A stretch of DNA of 64,000 nucleotides from an uncultured cyanobacterium (GTDB taxonomy: Bacteria > Cyanobacteriota > Cyanobacteriia > PCC-6307 > Cyanobiaceae). The notes under the pieces are model-generated. The model did not search any database. It was not told the DNA's origin and saw only the letters and a list, made by a program, of their open reading frames with translations. Below, one piece after another: positions 9,218 to 18,892 of this stretch (position 1 is its first letter; each line of letters begins with the position of its first letter). The stretch is from positions 1 to 64,000 of the forward strand of contig CAIOCZ010000022.1 of the NCBI GenBank assembly GCA_903856805.1, written 5' to 3'. The translations under genes and the position numbers were made by a program.

Positions 9218-10672
9218 TCAGGCGCTGCGGCGTAAGAAGCCTGGGAGCTGCGGGCCTCCCATCGCGATCATGGCGCCGGCGTTGTCGGCAAGGGCCTGCA
9301 GGGGCAGCGTGGCGCCCTGGCCCCCTGGACTGCTCCCCTCGGGGGACGGGGCGTCGCGGAGGCGAATCAGGTAGGGCTCGCTCAGGGCCCACGTGCGGGC
9401 GTACTCGATCAGTAGGGGGTCCGCGGGGGCAAACACATAGGAGGCTTGGCGGGGAATGGTTTCGAGCGCCGCCCGACTCCCGTCCAGGCGCACGGCCCGG
9501 GTGATCGCCTGGACGAAGCGGCTGCGGGTCACCACGGTGCTGAGGTAGGCCACCACCCGCAGCCGGGGAGCATCAAAGCCTTCTGCGCACATGTCGACGC
9601 TGACCAGCCAGTCGCCTTCGCCGGCCTGGAAGGCGCTCAGATGGGAGGACGCCTCCGGATCCTGGGAATGGACCAGCTTCACCCTGGCGCCTTGCTCCGC
9701 CAGCAGGGCGCCTAGGCGGCCGGCATGGTCGATGTCCCGGGCGACCACAAGCCCACCGGCCCCTGGGTGGTCGTGGCGCAGTTGCTCCAACTTGTGGTTC
9801 GCCCGCAGCAGCAACCTCAGGGCGATGCCGCCAGAGTCCCCCAGGCGGATGGCCCGGCGCAGGTTTCGGGCGCGCCAGCTTTCGCGTTCTTCGGCCGAAA
9901 GGGGCGAGGTCTCCCGATCTCCGGCCTCGGGCTGCCGACCGTGTTCCACCCAGCCATCCTGAAAGCGGAATTCCAGGGGGCGTACGTCCCCCGCCTCGAT
10001 CAGCTGGCGGGGCTCTACGCACAGATCAGGCATGATCCGCTCCACCACCTCGCCCTTGTCCCTGCTCCTCAGCCGACGGGCGGCGCAGAAGGCCAGGTTG
10101 TCGGCCCGGAACGGGGTACCGGAAAGACCCAGGCGCAGGCTGGCGGCTTCGGTGAGGCTCGTGAAGGCATGGCCCCAGGCCGTGGCCTCGGGTTCTTCCG
10201 GATCCAGGCCCAGATGGTGGACTTCGTCGGCGATGGCCAGCCAGCGTTGCTGCCGCAGTTCATGGGGCCACTCCACCTCCAGGCGGTGCCGGTGACGACT
10301 GGCCGCCTGGTAGCTGAGCAGCAGGCCCGTGGCCTGGGCGCCACCACCATGGGGATCCCACTCCTGCAGCTCCAGGCCGACGCGGTCGGCCGCCATTCGC
10401 CATTGGCGGGCAATGGTGTTGCGGTGGCAAAACACCACAAACCGTTCCAGATGGCCTTCGGCCTGGAGCTGTTGGAAGCTGAGCAGGGCACCCAGGGTTT
10501 TCCCGGCTCCTGGCCCCGCATGGATCAGCACGTCCTGGCCGTGGCTGTTGGAGCTGCTCAGCCTCCGTTGCAATAAGTGGATCAGCTGCCGTTGCCATTG
10601 GCGAGGTTGAAGGCGTTCCCCCGGGGGGCGGCGGCTGCCGATGGGATCGAGCTCGAAGGACGGTTGCGGCAT
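9218..10672 (-). CDS. DEAD/DEAH-box superfamily II helicase
   Basis: RQWQRQLIHLL...DVLIHAGPGAGKTLGALLSF...LAIADEVHHLG...LGLSGTPFR...DWLVSVDMCAEGFDAPRLRVVAYL...RFVQAITRAVR. Start assigned to MPQPSFELDP. Confidence 0.85.
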   Translation of the reverse strand: MPQPSFELDPIGSRRPPGERLQPRQWQRQLIHLLQRRLSSSNSHGQDVLIHAGPGAGKTLGALLSFQQLQAEGHLERFVVFCHRNTIARQWRMAADRVGLELQEWDPHGGGAQATGLLLSYQAASRHRHRLEVEWPHELRQQRWLAIADEVHHLGLDPEEPEATAWGHAFTSLTEAASLRLGLSGTPFRADNLAFCAARRLRSRDKGEVVERIMPDLCVEPRQLIEAGDVRPLEFRFQDGWVEHGRQPEAGDRETSPLSAEERESWRARNLRRAIRLGDSGGIALRLLLRANHKLEQLRHDHPGAGGLVVARDIDHAGRLGALLAEQGARVKLVHSQDPEASSHLSAFQAGEGDWLVSVDMCAEGFDAPRLRVVAYLSTVVTRSRFVQAITRAVRLDGSRAALETIPRQASYVFAPADPLLIEYARTWALSEPYLIRLRDAPSPEGSSPGGQGATLPLQALADNAGAMIAMGGPQLPGFLRRSA

Positions 10673-10810
10673 GGAGCGATTCTGCAGGGTGTCCCTCGTC
10701 TTCCGCACGTCTGGCGCCGCCCATGGGGAAATGAGTATTGATGCTGATGGGAGGGAGAGAGGGCGTTCCTAAGTTTCAATTATCCCTAGGACATTCTGTT
10801 GTTTTGTTCC

Positions 10811-10978
10811 ATGTCCTATGACCGCCAGTCGATCCACGATTCCCGGGAACATTTGTTGCGTTGTTGGCAACGGGAATTTGACCTTGATCCCTTGATTCTT
10901 CGCATTCGCGTGCTCCGGTTTCGAGGGGCGTGGCTCCAGGTTCAATGCCTGGAGCAGGAGCTGCAACCATTGATTTAG
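10811..10978 (+). CDS. Small hypothetical protein (55 aa)
   Basis: ATG at 10811: MSYDRQSIHDSREHLLRCWQREFDLDPLILRIRVLRFRGAWLQVQCLEQELQPLI; fills an otherwise empty divergent gap. Confidence 0.4.
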   Translation: MSYDRQSIHDSREHLLRCWQREFDLDPLILRIRVLRFRGAWLQVQCLEQELQPLI

Positions 10979-11334
10979 TTGTTTGTCGGAGCTGCGCTGC
11001 CGCTCAGGGCATAGCGCCTCAGAATCCATTCCTCGATGGCTGTTCCTCCCATCACGTGGTCGAACACAATCCGCTCGATCCGCTCCGGGGTGACGCCGCC
11101 GTAAACGATCCCTTCGGGCCAGATCAGCAGGATCGGCCCATCGCCGCAGATGCGGAGGCAGTCGGCCTTGGTGCGCAGCACGATGCCCTGGGGCCGATCG
11201 GGAGTGTCCAGGCTCAGCTCCCGCACAAGCGTCTTGAGACGGTCCCAGCTGGCGGCGCCGAGGGCCGGATCGGGGCAGCAGAGGGCCTTGGTGGGGGTGG
11301 CGCAGAGAAGGAGGTGGTGGCTGATCTGGGGCAT
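10975..11334 (-). CDS. (2Fe-2S) thioredoxin-like ferredoxin domain protein
   Basis: HHLLLCATPTKALCCPDPALGAASWDRLKTLV...VLRTKADCLRICGDGPILLIWPEGIVYGGVTPERIERIVFDHV. Confidence 0.85.
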   Translation of the reverse strand: MPQISHHLLLCATPTKALCCPDPALGAASWDRLKTLVRELSLDTPDRPQGIVLRTKADCLRICGDGPILLIWPEGIVYGGVTPERIERIVFDHVMGGTAIEEWILRRYALSGSAAPTNN

Positions 11335-11424
11335 TCCAGTGTTGGCGGTGGTCGCCCAGAGGCGTTGGTTCTGCTTCCCCTTGGCCGGCCCGACGTTGGA
11401 GCTGGGGATTCGGAGGGTGGGGGA

Positions 11425-12675
11425 TCAGGCCAGGAGGGGGGTTGGGGTGGAGGTCGACAGCGTGGCGGCCGCCTCCCGGACAGCCTCCCGGGCCCAGGCA
11501 TCGACGGCCAGCACATCGGCCAGGGACGGGCTGGTCGTGAGGTCGACGCGGTGGCGATCACAGACCCGCTCGATCAGGCGGGGAATGTCGAGGAAGTGGA
11601 TGCGTTCCTCCAGGAACAGCGCCACGGCCTGCTCGTTGGCCGCATTCATCGCCGCCGGCATCGTGCCGCCCGCCCGGCCGGCGGCGTAGGCCAGCTCCAT
11701 GCAGGGGTATTTGGCCCGGTCCGGGGCGCGGAAGGTGAGTTGGCCCACCTCGGTGAGGTCGAGGCGGCGCCAGGGGGTGGCCTGACGCTCGGGCCAGCTG
11801 AGGCAATAGAGAATGGGGAGTTTCATGTCCGGCCAACCCAATTGGGCGAGCACCGAGGAATCGTCCAGCTCCACCATCGAATGGATGATCGATTGCGGGT
11901 GGATCACGATCTCGATGTGGTCGTAGTCGAGGCCGAACAGGTAGTGGGCTTCGATCACCTCCAGCCCCTTGTTCATCAGCGTGGCCGAATCCACCGTGAT
12001 CTTGCGGCCCATGCTCCAGTTGGGGTGGCTGGTGGCATCGGCCACCGTGGCCTTGTGAAGATCGGCGGCCGCCCAGTCGCGGAAGGCCCCACCGCTGGCG
12101 GTGAGCTGGAGGCGGCGCAGTCCCGGGGTGGGCACACCCGTGGACAGTCGGGCGGACTCGGCCCAGGGGGTGCCCTGCAGGCACTGGAAGATGGCGGAAT
12201 GCTCCGAATCGGCCGGCAGTAATCGGCTGCCGCTGGCTTCCAGGGCCGGCAGCACCACCGGCCCGGCGGCGATCAGGGTTTCCTTGTTGGCCAGGGCCAG
12301 GTCTTTCCCGGCACCGATGGCCGCCAGGGTGGGCAGCAGGCCCGCGCAACCCACGATGCCAGTCACCACCAGGTCGGCGCTGGGCCAGGCGGCGGCGGCG
12401 CAGAGGCCATCGCTGCCCGCCAGTAGTTCCGGTTGTCGGGCTGGGCGGGCGCTCGGTTCGAGGGCCTCCAGCCGTTGTCGCAGTTCCTCCAACCGTTCTC
12501 CATCGGCCAGGGCCACCACTTCCGGACGATGACGACGAATTTGTTCGATCAGGAGGTCGAGGTTGTTGCCCGCCGTGAGGGCGACCACCCGAAAGCGCTC
12601 GGGAAACTCCTCCACGATGGCGAGGGTTTGGGTGCCAATCGATCCGGTGGAGCCCAGCACGGTGATGGCTTTCAT
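11425..12675 (-). CDS. dxr: 1-deoxy-D-xylulose 5-phosphate reductoisomerase
   Basis: [38 protein letters not shown]...[18 protein letters not shown]...[17 protein letters not shown]...[21 protein letters not shown]. Confidence 0.96.
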   Translation of the reverse strand: MKAITVLGSTGSIGTQTLAIVEEFPERFRVVALTAGNNLDLLIEQIRRHRPEVVALADGERLEELRQRLEALEPSARPARQPELLAGSDGLCAAAAWPSADLVVTGIVGCAGLLPTLAAIGAGKDLALANKETLIAAGPVVLPALEASGSRLLPADSEHSAIFQCLQGTPWAESARLSTGVPTPGLRRLQLTASGGAFRDWAAADLHKATVADATSHPNWSMGRKITVDSATLMNKGLEVIEAHYLFGLDYDHIEIVIHPQSIIHSMVELDDSSVLAQLGWPDMKLPILYCLSWPERQATPWRRLDLTEVGQLTFRAPDRAKYPCMELAYAAGRAGGTMPAAMNAANEQAVALFLEERIHFLDIPRLIERVCDRHRVDLTTSPSLADVLAVDAWAREAVREAAATLSTSTPTPLLA

Positions 12676-12777
12676 GGCGGACGACCGCGGGGTGGTGGTG
12701 GCGCCCAGTGTCCCATCGCTGCCGGCCCCATTGGCGGGGGGGCGGGCTTGACTGGGGGCATTCGCTGTTGCGCGCCG

Positions 12778-13011
12778 ATGCTCTGGTTACAACGCTGGAA
12801 TTTCATCGAGCGGGCGAAGCAGGAGCGGGCGCTCTGGGAAGCCTTTGAGCGGGGTGAGGATCTGGAGGCCCTGGTGGCGGCCTGTCGCAGCAACGTCAGC
12901 GACGGGGATGACACGGCCCGTTTTCGCCTGGAGGTCTGGCAGACCACCCTGGGGCGCATCCGCAAGATCGAGGCGATGATGCAGGACAAGCCCGCCCCAG
13001 GGGGCCGTTGA
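12778..13011 (+). CDS. Hypothetical protein (77 aa)
   Basis: [77 protein letters not shown] from ATG 12778. Confidence 0.5.
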   Translation: MLWLQRWNFIERAKQERALWEAFERGEDLEALVAACRSNVSDGDDTARFRLEVWQTTLGRIRKIEAMMQDKPAPGGR

Positions 13012-13027
13012 GGTCGGGTGTCCGTGC

Positions 13028-14014
13028 TCAGGAGCTGCCCTTGAGCAGGGGCACGGCCAGGGCCACCGCCACGCTCACTCCCAGACCCAGTCCGGCCTTC
13101 AGCAGATCGGGCCCCAGGCTCCGAACCAGCCCCATCGCCTTGGGATCCCGCCCCCCCCAGGTGAGGGCCAGCTCGCGGCCCCCCAGCAAGCCAAGAAAGA
13201 CCCAGGTGGTGCTCAGGGGCATGGGGCTCCAGCGGGCCAGTCCAAACAGGATCAGTCCATAGAGGCTGGAGATCAGGGTGGTGGCACGGGGATCCTGGGT
13301 GGCGCTCTTGCTGGCCAATACCCCTTGGATGGCGCCCCCGTTCTGTCCCACCACCAGACAAAGCCCGACGACGAGCACCGCCAGGCTGCCCGCCATGGCT
13401 GGTCCATCGAGGTGCCGCGGCAGGTAGATGTAGAGATTGGCCAGGTCTTGAATCAGCCATTGGCTCCACAGCCAGCCCGTGGCCAGCCACTGCAGGGTCA
13501 GCCAAAGGCGGGTGGCCGGGGGCGTCGCGGTGGCGGCCGGGGCCTCGCGGTCCGCTCCCACTCCGACTGAACGCCTGACCAGGGCGGCGCCGCCATAGGC
13601 CAGGCTGCCTACGAGAAAGGCCACCCCATAGCCCGCCAGCGAATGGATGAGGAGGGCCGGCAGGTTGCTCCCCTGAAAGGCGGTGAGCACAAGAAAAGAC
13701 GTGCTCACCGGTGCCCCCGCCTGGGTGAGCAGCAGCACGGCCAGGGGGGGGATCAGGTCGGGCCAGGCGAAGCGCTCGGGCAGGGCGAAGCAGGCCAGTC
13801 GGCCCCAGGCCGGATCCCCCCCGCCCCGCACCCAGCCCAGCAGCAGGACGGCCACCAGGACCGCCCCCAGGAAGAGGGCCTGCCAGCCCTTGGGGACGCG
13901 GCCCCGGTTGGCGGCCAGGAAGGGGCCGAGGGTCTGCAGGGCGTCATTGCCGAGGACGGCATAGCTCGCCAGCAGGAAGCCCAGGGCCTGGAGCGGCGAG
14001 ATGGCGGCGCTCAC
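13028..14014 (-). CDS. PiT-like inorganic phosphate/anion permease family membrane protein
   Basis: Multiple TM segments; [22 protein letters not shown] and [19 protein letters not shown] resemble PiT repeats. Confidence 0.65.
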   Translation of the reverse strand: MSAAISPLQALGFLLASYAVLGNDALQTLGPFLAANRGRVPKGWQALFLGAVLVAVLLLGWVRGGGDPAWGRLACFALPERFAWPDLIPPLAVLLLTQAGAPVSTSFLVLTAFQGSNLPALLIHSLAGYGVAFLVGSLAYGGAALVRRSVGVGADREAPAATATPPATRLWLTLQWLATGWLWSQWLIQDLANLYIYLPRHLDGPAMAGSLAVLVVGLCLVVGQNGGAIQGVLASKSATQDPRATTLISSLYGLILFGLARWSPMPLSTTWVFLGLLGGRELALTWGGRDPKAMGLVRSLGPDLLKAGLGLGVSVAVALAVPLLKGSS

Positions 14015-15519
14015 CCCCGGAGCCAGACCGTGATCCCACCGGGCTTGTCCACCAGTTCGATGCCCTGTTCCCGCAGCTCGTCCCGGAGGCGGTCGGCGGT
14101 GGCGAAATCCCGGTTCGCCTTGGCCGCCTTGCGCTCGGCCACCATGGTTTCAATGGCTCCATCGTGGAGCGCCTGCGGGGCCGTGCAGCCCGCCAGGTTC
14201 GCTTCTGCGCTGCTGGATCCAGGGGCAGTGAGGGGCCTGGGCTGGTCAGGCTGGAGTCCAAGCACCTCCGCCAGTTCCACCAGCAACCGCCAGCGGCCAC
14301 CCAGGACCCGGTCCGCTTCGCTGGGTAGATCGCCCCGTTGCAGGCGATTGGCGAGCGCCCGCAGGGGCCGCGCCAGCTCAAACAGCTCCCCCAGGGCCGC
14401 GGCGGTGTTGAGGTCGTCGTCCATGGCCGCGACGAAGCGCCTGCGGCTGGCCGCCAGCTCCTCGGGCAGGGCGGCCCCACTTCCGGCTGCGCTTTCGCTC
14501 CAGCCCAGCAGACCCTGCTGGCTGCGGCCGACGGCCAGGGCGCCGCCGAGGCCCTTCCATCCCGTGGCGGCCGCCTCCAGGGCTGCGGCGGTGAAATCGA
14601 GGGGTTTGCGGTAGTGGGCCTGGAGCACGAACAGCCGCAGGGTCATCGGACTGACACCGCTCTCCAGCAGGGCTCGGATCGTGGTGAAGTTGCCCAGGGA
14701 TTTCGACATCTTCTCGCCGCCCACGTTGACCATGCCGTTGTGGAGCCAATACCGGGCCAGGGGCTTGCCGCTGGCCGCCTCCGACTGGGCAATTTCGTTT
14801 TCGTGATGGGGAAAGATCAGATCGGCTCCCCCCAGGTGAATGTCGATCGTGTCGCCGAGTTCGGCGCGCACCATCGCTGAGCATTCGATATGCCACCCCG
14901 GGCGGCCGGCGCCCCAGGGGGAGGGAAAGGAGGGCTCTCCCGGTTTGGCGCCCTTCCAAAGGGCGAAGTCGAAGGGATGGCGCTTGCGGGCCTCCTCCAC
15001 ATCGGCGGTGCGGCCACTGGCCCCCCCCTGCTGCTCGGCAAGATCCCGGCCCGATAGTTTTCCGTACCCGGGCGCTTTCATCACCGCGAAGTAGACATCA
15101 CCATCGGCGGAATAGGCCGCCCCCCGCTGCTCCAGGTCGCCGATCAGGGCGCGGATCCCGTCGAGGCAGCGGGTGGCCCGCGGCATGCGATCGGCCCTCA
15201 GAATGTTGAGGGCGTCCATATCCGTGAAGAAGGCCTCAATATTGCGTTCGCTCACCGCGTCCATCGAACTGCCTTCGCTGGCCGCCCGCTGGAGAATCTT
15301 GTCGTCGATGTCGGTGAAATTCTGGACGAATGTGACCCGATAGCCTTGCCACATCAGATAGCGACGCAGCACATCCCAGACGATGTAACTGCGGGCATGG
15401 CCCAGATGACAGAGGTCGTAGACCGTGACGCCGCAGCAATAGATCGAAACCTCGCGATCCTTGAGCGGAATGAAGGTTTCGGTGGTTCGGGTAAGGGTGT
15501 TAGTGAGCCGCAGGGTCAA
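14011..15519 (-). CDS. cysS: Cysteinyl-tRNA synthetase
   Basis: [33 protein letters not shown]...WHIECSAM...[21 protein letters not shown]...[11 protein letters not shown]. Confidence 0.96.
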   Translation of the reverse strand: MTLRLTNTLTRTTETFIPLKDREVSIYCCGVTVYDLCHLGHARSYIVWDVLRRYLMWQGYRVTFVQNFTDIDDKILQRAASEGSSMDAVSERNIEAFFTDMDALNILRADRMPRATRCLDGIRALIGDLEQRGAAYSADGDVYFAVMKAPGYGKLSGRDLAEQQGGASGRTADVEEARKRHPFDFALWKGAKPGEPSFPSPWGAGRPGWHIECSAMVRAELGDTIDIHLGGADLIFPHHENEIAQSEAASGKPLARYWLHNGMVNVGGEKMSKSLGNFTTIRALLESGVSPMTLRLFVLQAHYRKPLDFTAAALEAAATGWKGLGGALAVGRSQQGLLGWSESAAGSGAALPEELAASRRRFVAAMDDDLNTAAALGELFELARPLRALANRLQRGDLPSEADRVLGGRWRLLVELAEVLGLQPDQPRPLTAPGSSSAEANLAGCTAPQALHDGAIETMVAERKAAKANRDFATADRLRDELREQGIELVDKPGGITVWLRG

Positions 15520-15581
15520 GGACGCGGGCCGGCGGCGGCCGGTGGGTCAGGGAACCGGTTCACGCTACGGCTGGATCAGAA

Positions 15582-16700
15582 CTACAGGCCGAGCAGGCGG
15601 AACAGGGAGCCTGCATTGATCAGGGGACTGATGGGCTCCACCATGGATTTAAGGGCGTCGTTCGTTTTGGCCCAGCCGTGGCGATCCACCACGACCACAT
15701 CCCCCTGCTGCAGGGGGGGATTCTGGAGGGAGCCCATCGGGGCGGCGGGGTCGAAGGCCACGGTGGCCTGTTTGATGGCGCCAGTGGATTCGAGTCGCAG
15801 GAGGCGCACGTTGCCGGGGCTGCCGCGACGGGTGAGGCCGCCTGCGGACAGCAGGGCCAGGGAGAGGGGGCTGTTGGCCTTGATGTTCTGGGTGCCGGGC
15901 CGTTCCACCTCCCCGACCACATTCACGCTGATCGTGTCGGGGGCAAAGGTGGAGGAGGCCACCGCCAGCAGCTCGGCTTCGCTGAGGTGGTCCGCCTTGG
16001 GAACAAGGATGCTGTCGCCGTCATAGAGCAGGGGATTATTGATTGGTCCCCCCGCCTGCAACACCCGCCAGAAGTCGAACTGGAGGGTGCGGATCGGCGA
16101 TCCTGGTCCGCCACTGGCCCGTTGCACGGTGATCTGGCGCAGGTCGCCGTAGGCGGTGATTCCGCCGGCTTTCTGCAGGGCATCCACCAGGGTGGGCCAG
16201 CCGCTGGTGCTGATCTGGGCGGCGGGGGTTACGGCGCTGCCTGAGCTGCTGAGTTGGTTGGTGCCACCACGGCCGATGCTGTACAGGCCTGGACGCTGCA
16301 CCTCGCCGCTGATCGACACCCGCACCGGCCTGGCTTCCGCCAGGTCGAGGTAGACGATCGGCCGGCGCAGGATGCGGGCGTACCCGGCGGTGATGCGCTG
16401 GCGGGCTTCATTGATGGTGAGGCCCCAGACGGCAACGCTGCCCAGACGGGGCAAGTTGATGGTGCCATCGCTGAGCACTTCAGCGACTGTCTCGTAGCCC
16501 TCCATCCGAAACACGGAGCACCGCAGGCGATCGCCGGGGCCGAGGCGATAGCGGACCACGCCAGTGGGGTTGCTGCCACCGCTGGCCTCGGCCGGGGCGG
16601 GGGTGGTCCGGGCCAGGCCTGCCGTTGGCAGCCCCAGCAGGACCGTCAGCGCGATCAGGGCGCAGGCCCGGCGCGGGCCCCCGGAGACGGGACGGAACAT
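15582..16700 (-). CDS. Wza-like polysaccharide export protein with SLBB domains
   Basis: N-terminal hydrophobic leader; YRLGPGDRLRCSVFRMEGYETVAEVLSDGTINLPRLGSVAVWGLTINEAR; VSISGEVQRPGLYSIG; VNVVGEVERPGTQNIKANSPLSLALLSAGG. Confidence 0.9.
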   Translation of the reverse strand: MFRPVSGGPRRACALIALTVLLGLPTAGLARTTPAPAEASGGSNPTGVVRYRLGPGDRLRCSVFRMEGYETVAEVLSDGTINLPRLGSVAVWGLTINEARQRITAGYARILRRPIVYLDLAEARPVRVSISGEVQRPGLYSIGRGGTNQLSSSGSAVTPAAQISTSGWPTLVDALQKAGGITAYGDLRQITVQRASGGPGSPIRTLQFDFWRVLQAGGPINNPLLYDGDSILVPKADHLSEAELLAVASSTFAPDTISVNVVGEVERPGTQNIKANSPLSLALLSAGGLTRRGSPGNVRLLRLESTGAIKQATVAFDPAAPMGSLQNPPLQQGDVVVVDRHGWAKTNDALKSMVEPISPLINAGSLFRLLGL

Positions 16701-16807
16701 CGGTGGACGCTGCAGGGCTTGGGTCAGGACAGGGGCCTGAGACTAAAGGGCGTGGGTTGGGGGTCGTTGCAGGGGCGGCCAGCTGCTGGCCTGGGTTGGG
16801 GTCCGCC

Positions 16808-17668
16808 TCAGCCCGGTTCCCCCCGGCTCAAGGCCAGGGCCCGGGCGCGGCCGGCGCCGGCCAGCCGCTGCCGCTCCTCCGGGGCGGCGATCAGGCGCTC
16901 GATCGCGGCCAGCCAGCTGGCGTGGTCATCCTCAAGCAGCAGGCCATCGATGCCATCCCGGACGAAACCGCGATAGGGGGGGCGGTTGGAGTACAGACCG
17001 ACGGCACCCGATCGGGCGGCATCGATGGTTTTCACCGGGGCCCGGCAGGCGTTGAAGCGGCTCTCCAACAGGGGGCTGAGCAACAGATCGATGCGGTCGG
17101 ACCCCGTTTCCGCCAGATAATTGCTCCAGCCCATCGGGTGAAGAATGCGAACCCTGGGCAGGTGGCGGAACAGCCGATTGATGCCCAGGTCGCCGAACAG
17201 ATCCACATGGGTGTGGGGCTGGCGTTGTTGCAGGCGTTCCAGCAGGGGGACTAACCAGAGAAATTCCTGGGTGTGAACACTGGTGCCCAGGTAGGCCAGC
17301 TGCAGTCGGGGCTGGGGGGCCAGCAGGCTGGCATGGGGCCAGAGCGGCAGCTGTTCGGCGCCGAGGCCGGCGTATTTGCGGGCCAGCGGTGCGCTGGTGA
17401 CCAGGAGTCGATCGAACAGCTTGGGAACCCATCGCCGGCGGTTGGTGATGCGTTCCTGGAGGCGCCGGCGGTAGGGGGGAGGCAGGTCCTGCAGCACCTT
17501 GGGATCCAGCAGGTCATCGTCCATCAGCAACACCAGCGGGATGCCGCCTCGGCGCGCCTGCCGTAGGCCGGCCAGCCAGGGCCGCGGCAGGTAGCGCACC
17601 ACCACGACCGCCGCCGCCCCAAGCAGGGCCTTCTGACTGGTTGCGTCTGGGGGCCGGGCGGAATCCAA
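16808..17668 (-). CDS. Glycosyltransferase (GT4-like)
   Basis: YRRRLQERITNRRRWVPKLFDRLLVTSAPLARKYAGLGAEQLPLWPHASLL...VKTIDAARSGAVGLYSNRPPYRGFVRDGIDGLLLEDDHASWLAAIERLI. Coding frame continues upstream (...EIVLLHQGAGSTIDHFLRAPLEAQQAQILELDSARPP) to about 17.8 kb without an ATG. Confidence 0.75.
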   Translation of the reverse strand: MDSARPPDATSQKALLGAAAVVVVRYLPRPWLAGLRQARRGGIPLVLLMDDDLLDPKVLQDLPPPYRRRLQERITNRRRWVPKLFDRLLVTSAPLARKYAGLGAEQLPLWPHASLLAPQPRLQLAYLGTSVHTQEFLWLVPLLERLQQRQPHTHVDLFGDLGINRLFRHLPRVRILHPMGWSNYLAETGSDRIDLLLSPLLESRFNACRAPVKTIDAARSGAVGLYSNRPPYRGFVRDGIDGLLLEDDHASWLAAIERLIAAPEERQRLAGAGRARALALSRGEPG

Positions 17669-17890
17669 TTCCAGGATCTGGGCCTGCTGGGCTTCGAGCG
17701 GCGCCCTCAGAAAGTGATCAATCGTGGAGCCGGCGCCCTGGTGGAGCAGGACAATCTCCGCCCCAGGGGAAACCGGGAGCAGGGCAGGGCAGGGAGGATG
17801 GACCTGGTCAGGCAGTTTCGCCAGAGTCTTCTATCCCACCGCAACCCCAAACTAGAGCGGCGATGATCGTCTGATCAGGCGCGACAGGCC

Positions 17891-18868
17891 ATGGATGCAT
17901 GCGGCGCGGGCGATCCGACCGAAGACGTCTCAAACGGACTGGAGGGGAGCGTTGCCGTCGATCCCTTGGCCGCTGCGTTGGCTAGTCCCGAGCTGGCCGC
18001 CCAGCTTTGCTTTCATCAGGAGCCCTTCGACGCCTACTTCCTCTCCCCCGAGCTGTTTCGCCGGGTGGCCCCCTGGGTGGGAGCCACCCGGGCTCGAACC
18101 TTCAAGAACGTGTCGCCCCATGGGCCGCTGGATCTCGATCTGGATGGCCGTGATGCCCACTACTGGCATCTGCTGGTGTGGGATGGGCAGCGCCAGGTCC
18201 TGGCGGGCTCACTGCGCATGGCCCTGTCCCGTTGGCATGGGGCGGAATGGGACGGCCAGTGTTCCTATCTGGAGCACTGCTACCCCGGCCTGGATCGGGC
18301 CATGGCCGAGCGGGGTCTGGCCTATGCCGAGATTGGTCGCACCTTCGTGGCCCCTCCCTATCAGCGCACCTCCCTGGCGCTGATGGTCCTGCTGCGGGCC
18401 ATGGCCAGTATTCCCCTGGCCACGGGGCATCGGCACCTGCTGGGGATGGTGTCGTTCAATCACTTCCAGCACGGCGAGGAGGTGGCTCGGCAGTTTCTGG
18501 CTGCGTTGTGTGAGCCCCCCTTCGCGGGCGATCTGATCGTGCCGCCCGCCCGGCATCCGCTGCTGGATTTGCCTGCGCTGGGGGAGGATAGCGGCGAGCC
18601 TGCGGCCAGCCTGAGCCTGTTGGAGCAGCAGTTGGAGCAACGTTTTCAGGAGCCGTTCCGGGTGCCGGTGCTGCTGCGGCGCTATCTGCAGTTTGGCAAC
18701 GCCCGAGTGGTTGGCCTGTCCCTGGCCAAGGATTTCAACCAGATCACCGAGATTCTCAGCCATTGTGATCTGGACCAGCTGGCGGAGCGGCAGCGCCGCC
18801 AGTTTGTGGTCACCGACCTCAGGACCGTGTGGTCGCGGGACCAGGGCAACGGTGGCCTGGCGGGCTGA
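17891..18868 (+). CDS. GNAT/OlsB-like (hemolysin-type) N-acyltransferase family protein
   Basis: FDAYFLSPELFRRVAPWVGATRARTFKN...ECHYLEHCYPGL-like CSYLEHCYPGLDRAMAERGLAYAEIGRTFVAPPYQRTSLALMVLLRAMA; family assignment by pattern only. Confidence 0.55.
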   Translation: MDACGAGDPTEDVSNGLEGSVAVDPLAAALASPELAAQLCFHQEPFDAYFLSPELFRRVAPWVGATRARTFKNVSPHGPLDLDLDGRDAHYWHLLVWDGQRQVLAGSLRMALSRWHGAEWDGQCSYLEHCYPGLDRAMAERGLAYAEIGRTFVAPPYQRTSLALMVLLRAMASIPLATGHRHLLGMVSFNHFQHGEEVARQFLAALCEPPFAGDLIVPPARHPLLDLPALGEDSGEPAASLSLLEQQLEQRFQEPFRVPVLLRRYLQFGNARVVGLSLAKDFNQITEILSHCDLDQLAERQRRQFVVTDLRTVWSRDQGNGGLAG

Positions 18869-18892
18869 GCCTGGGAGTTCTTCGGTGGGGGT

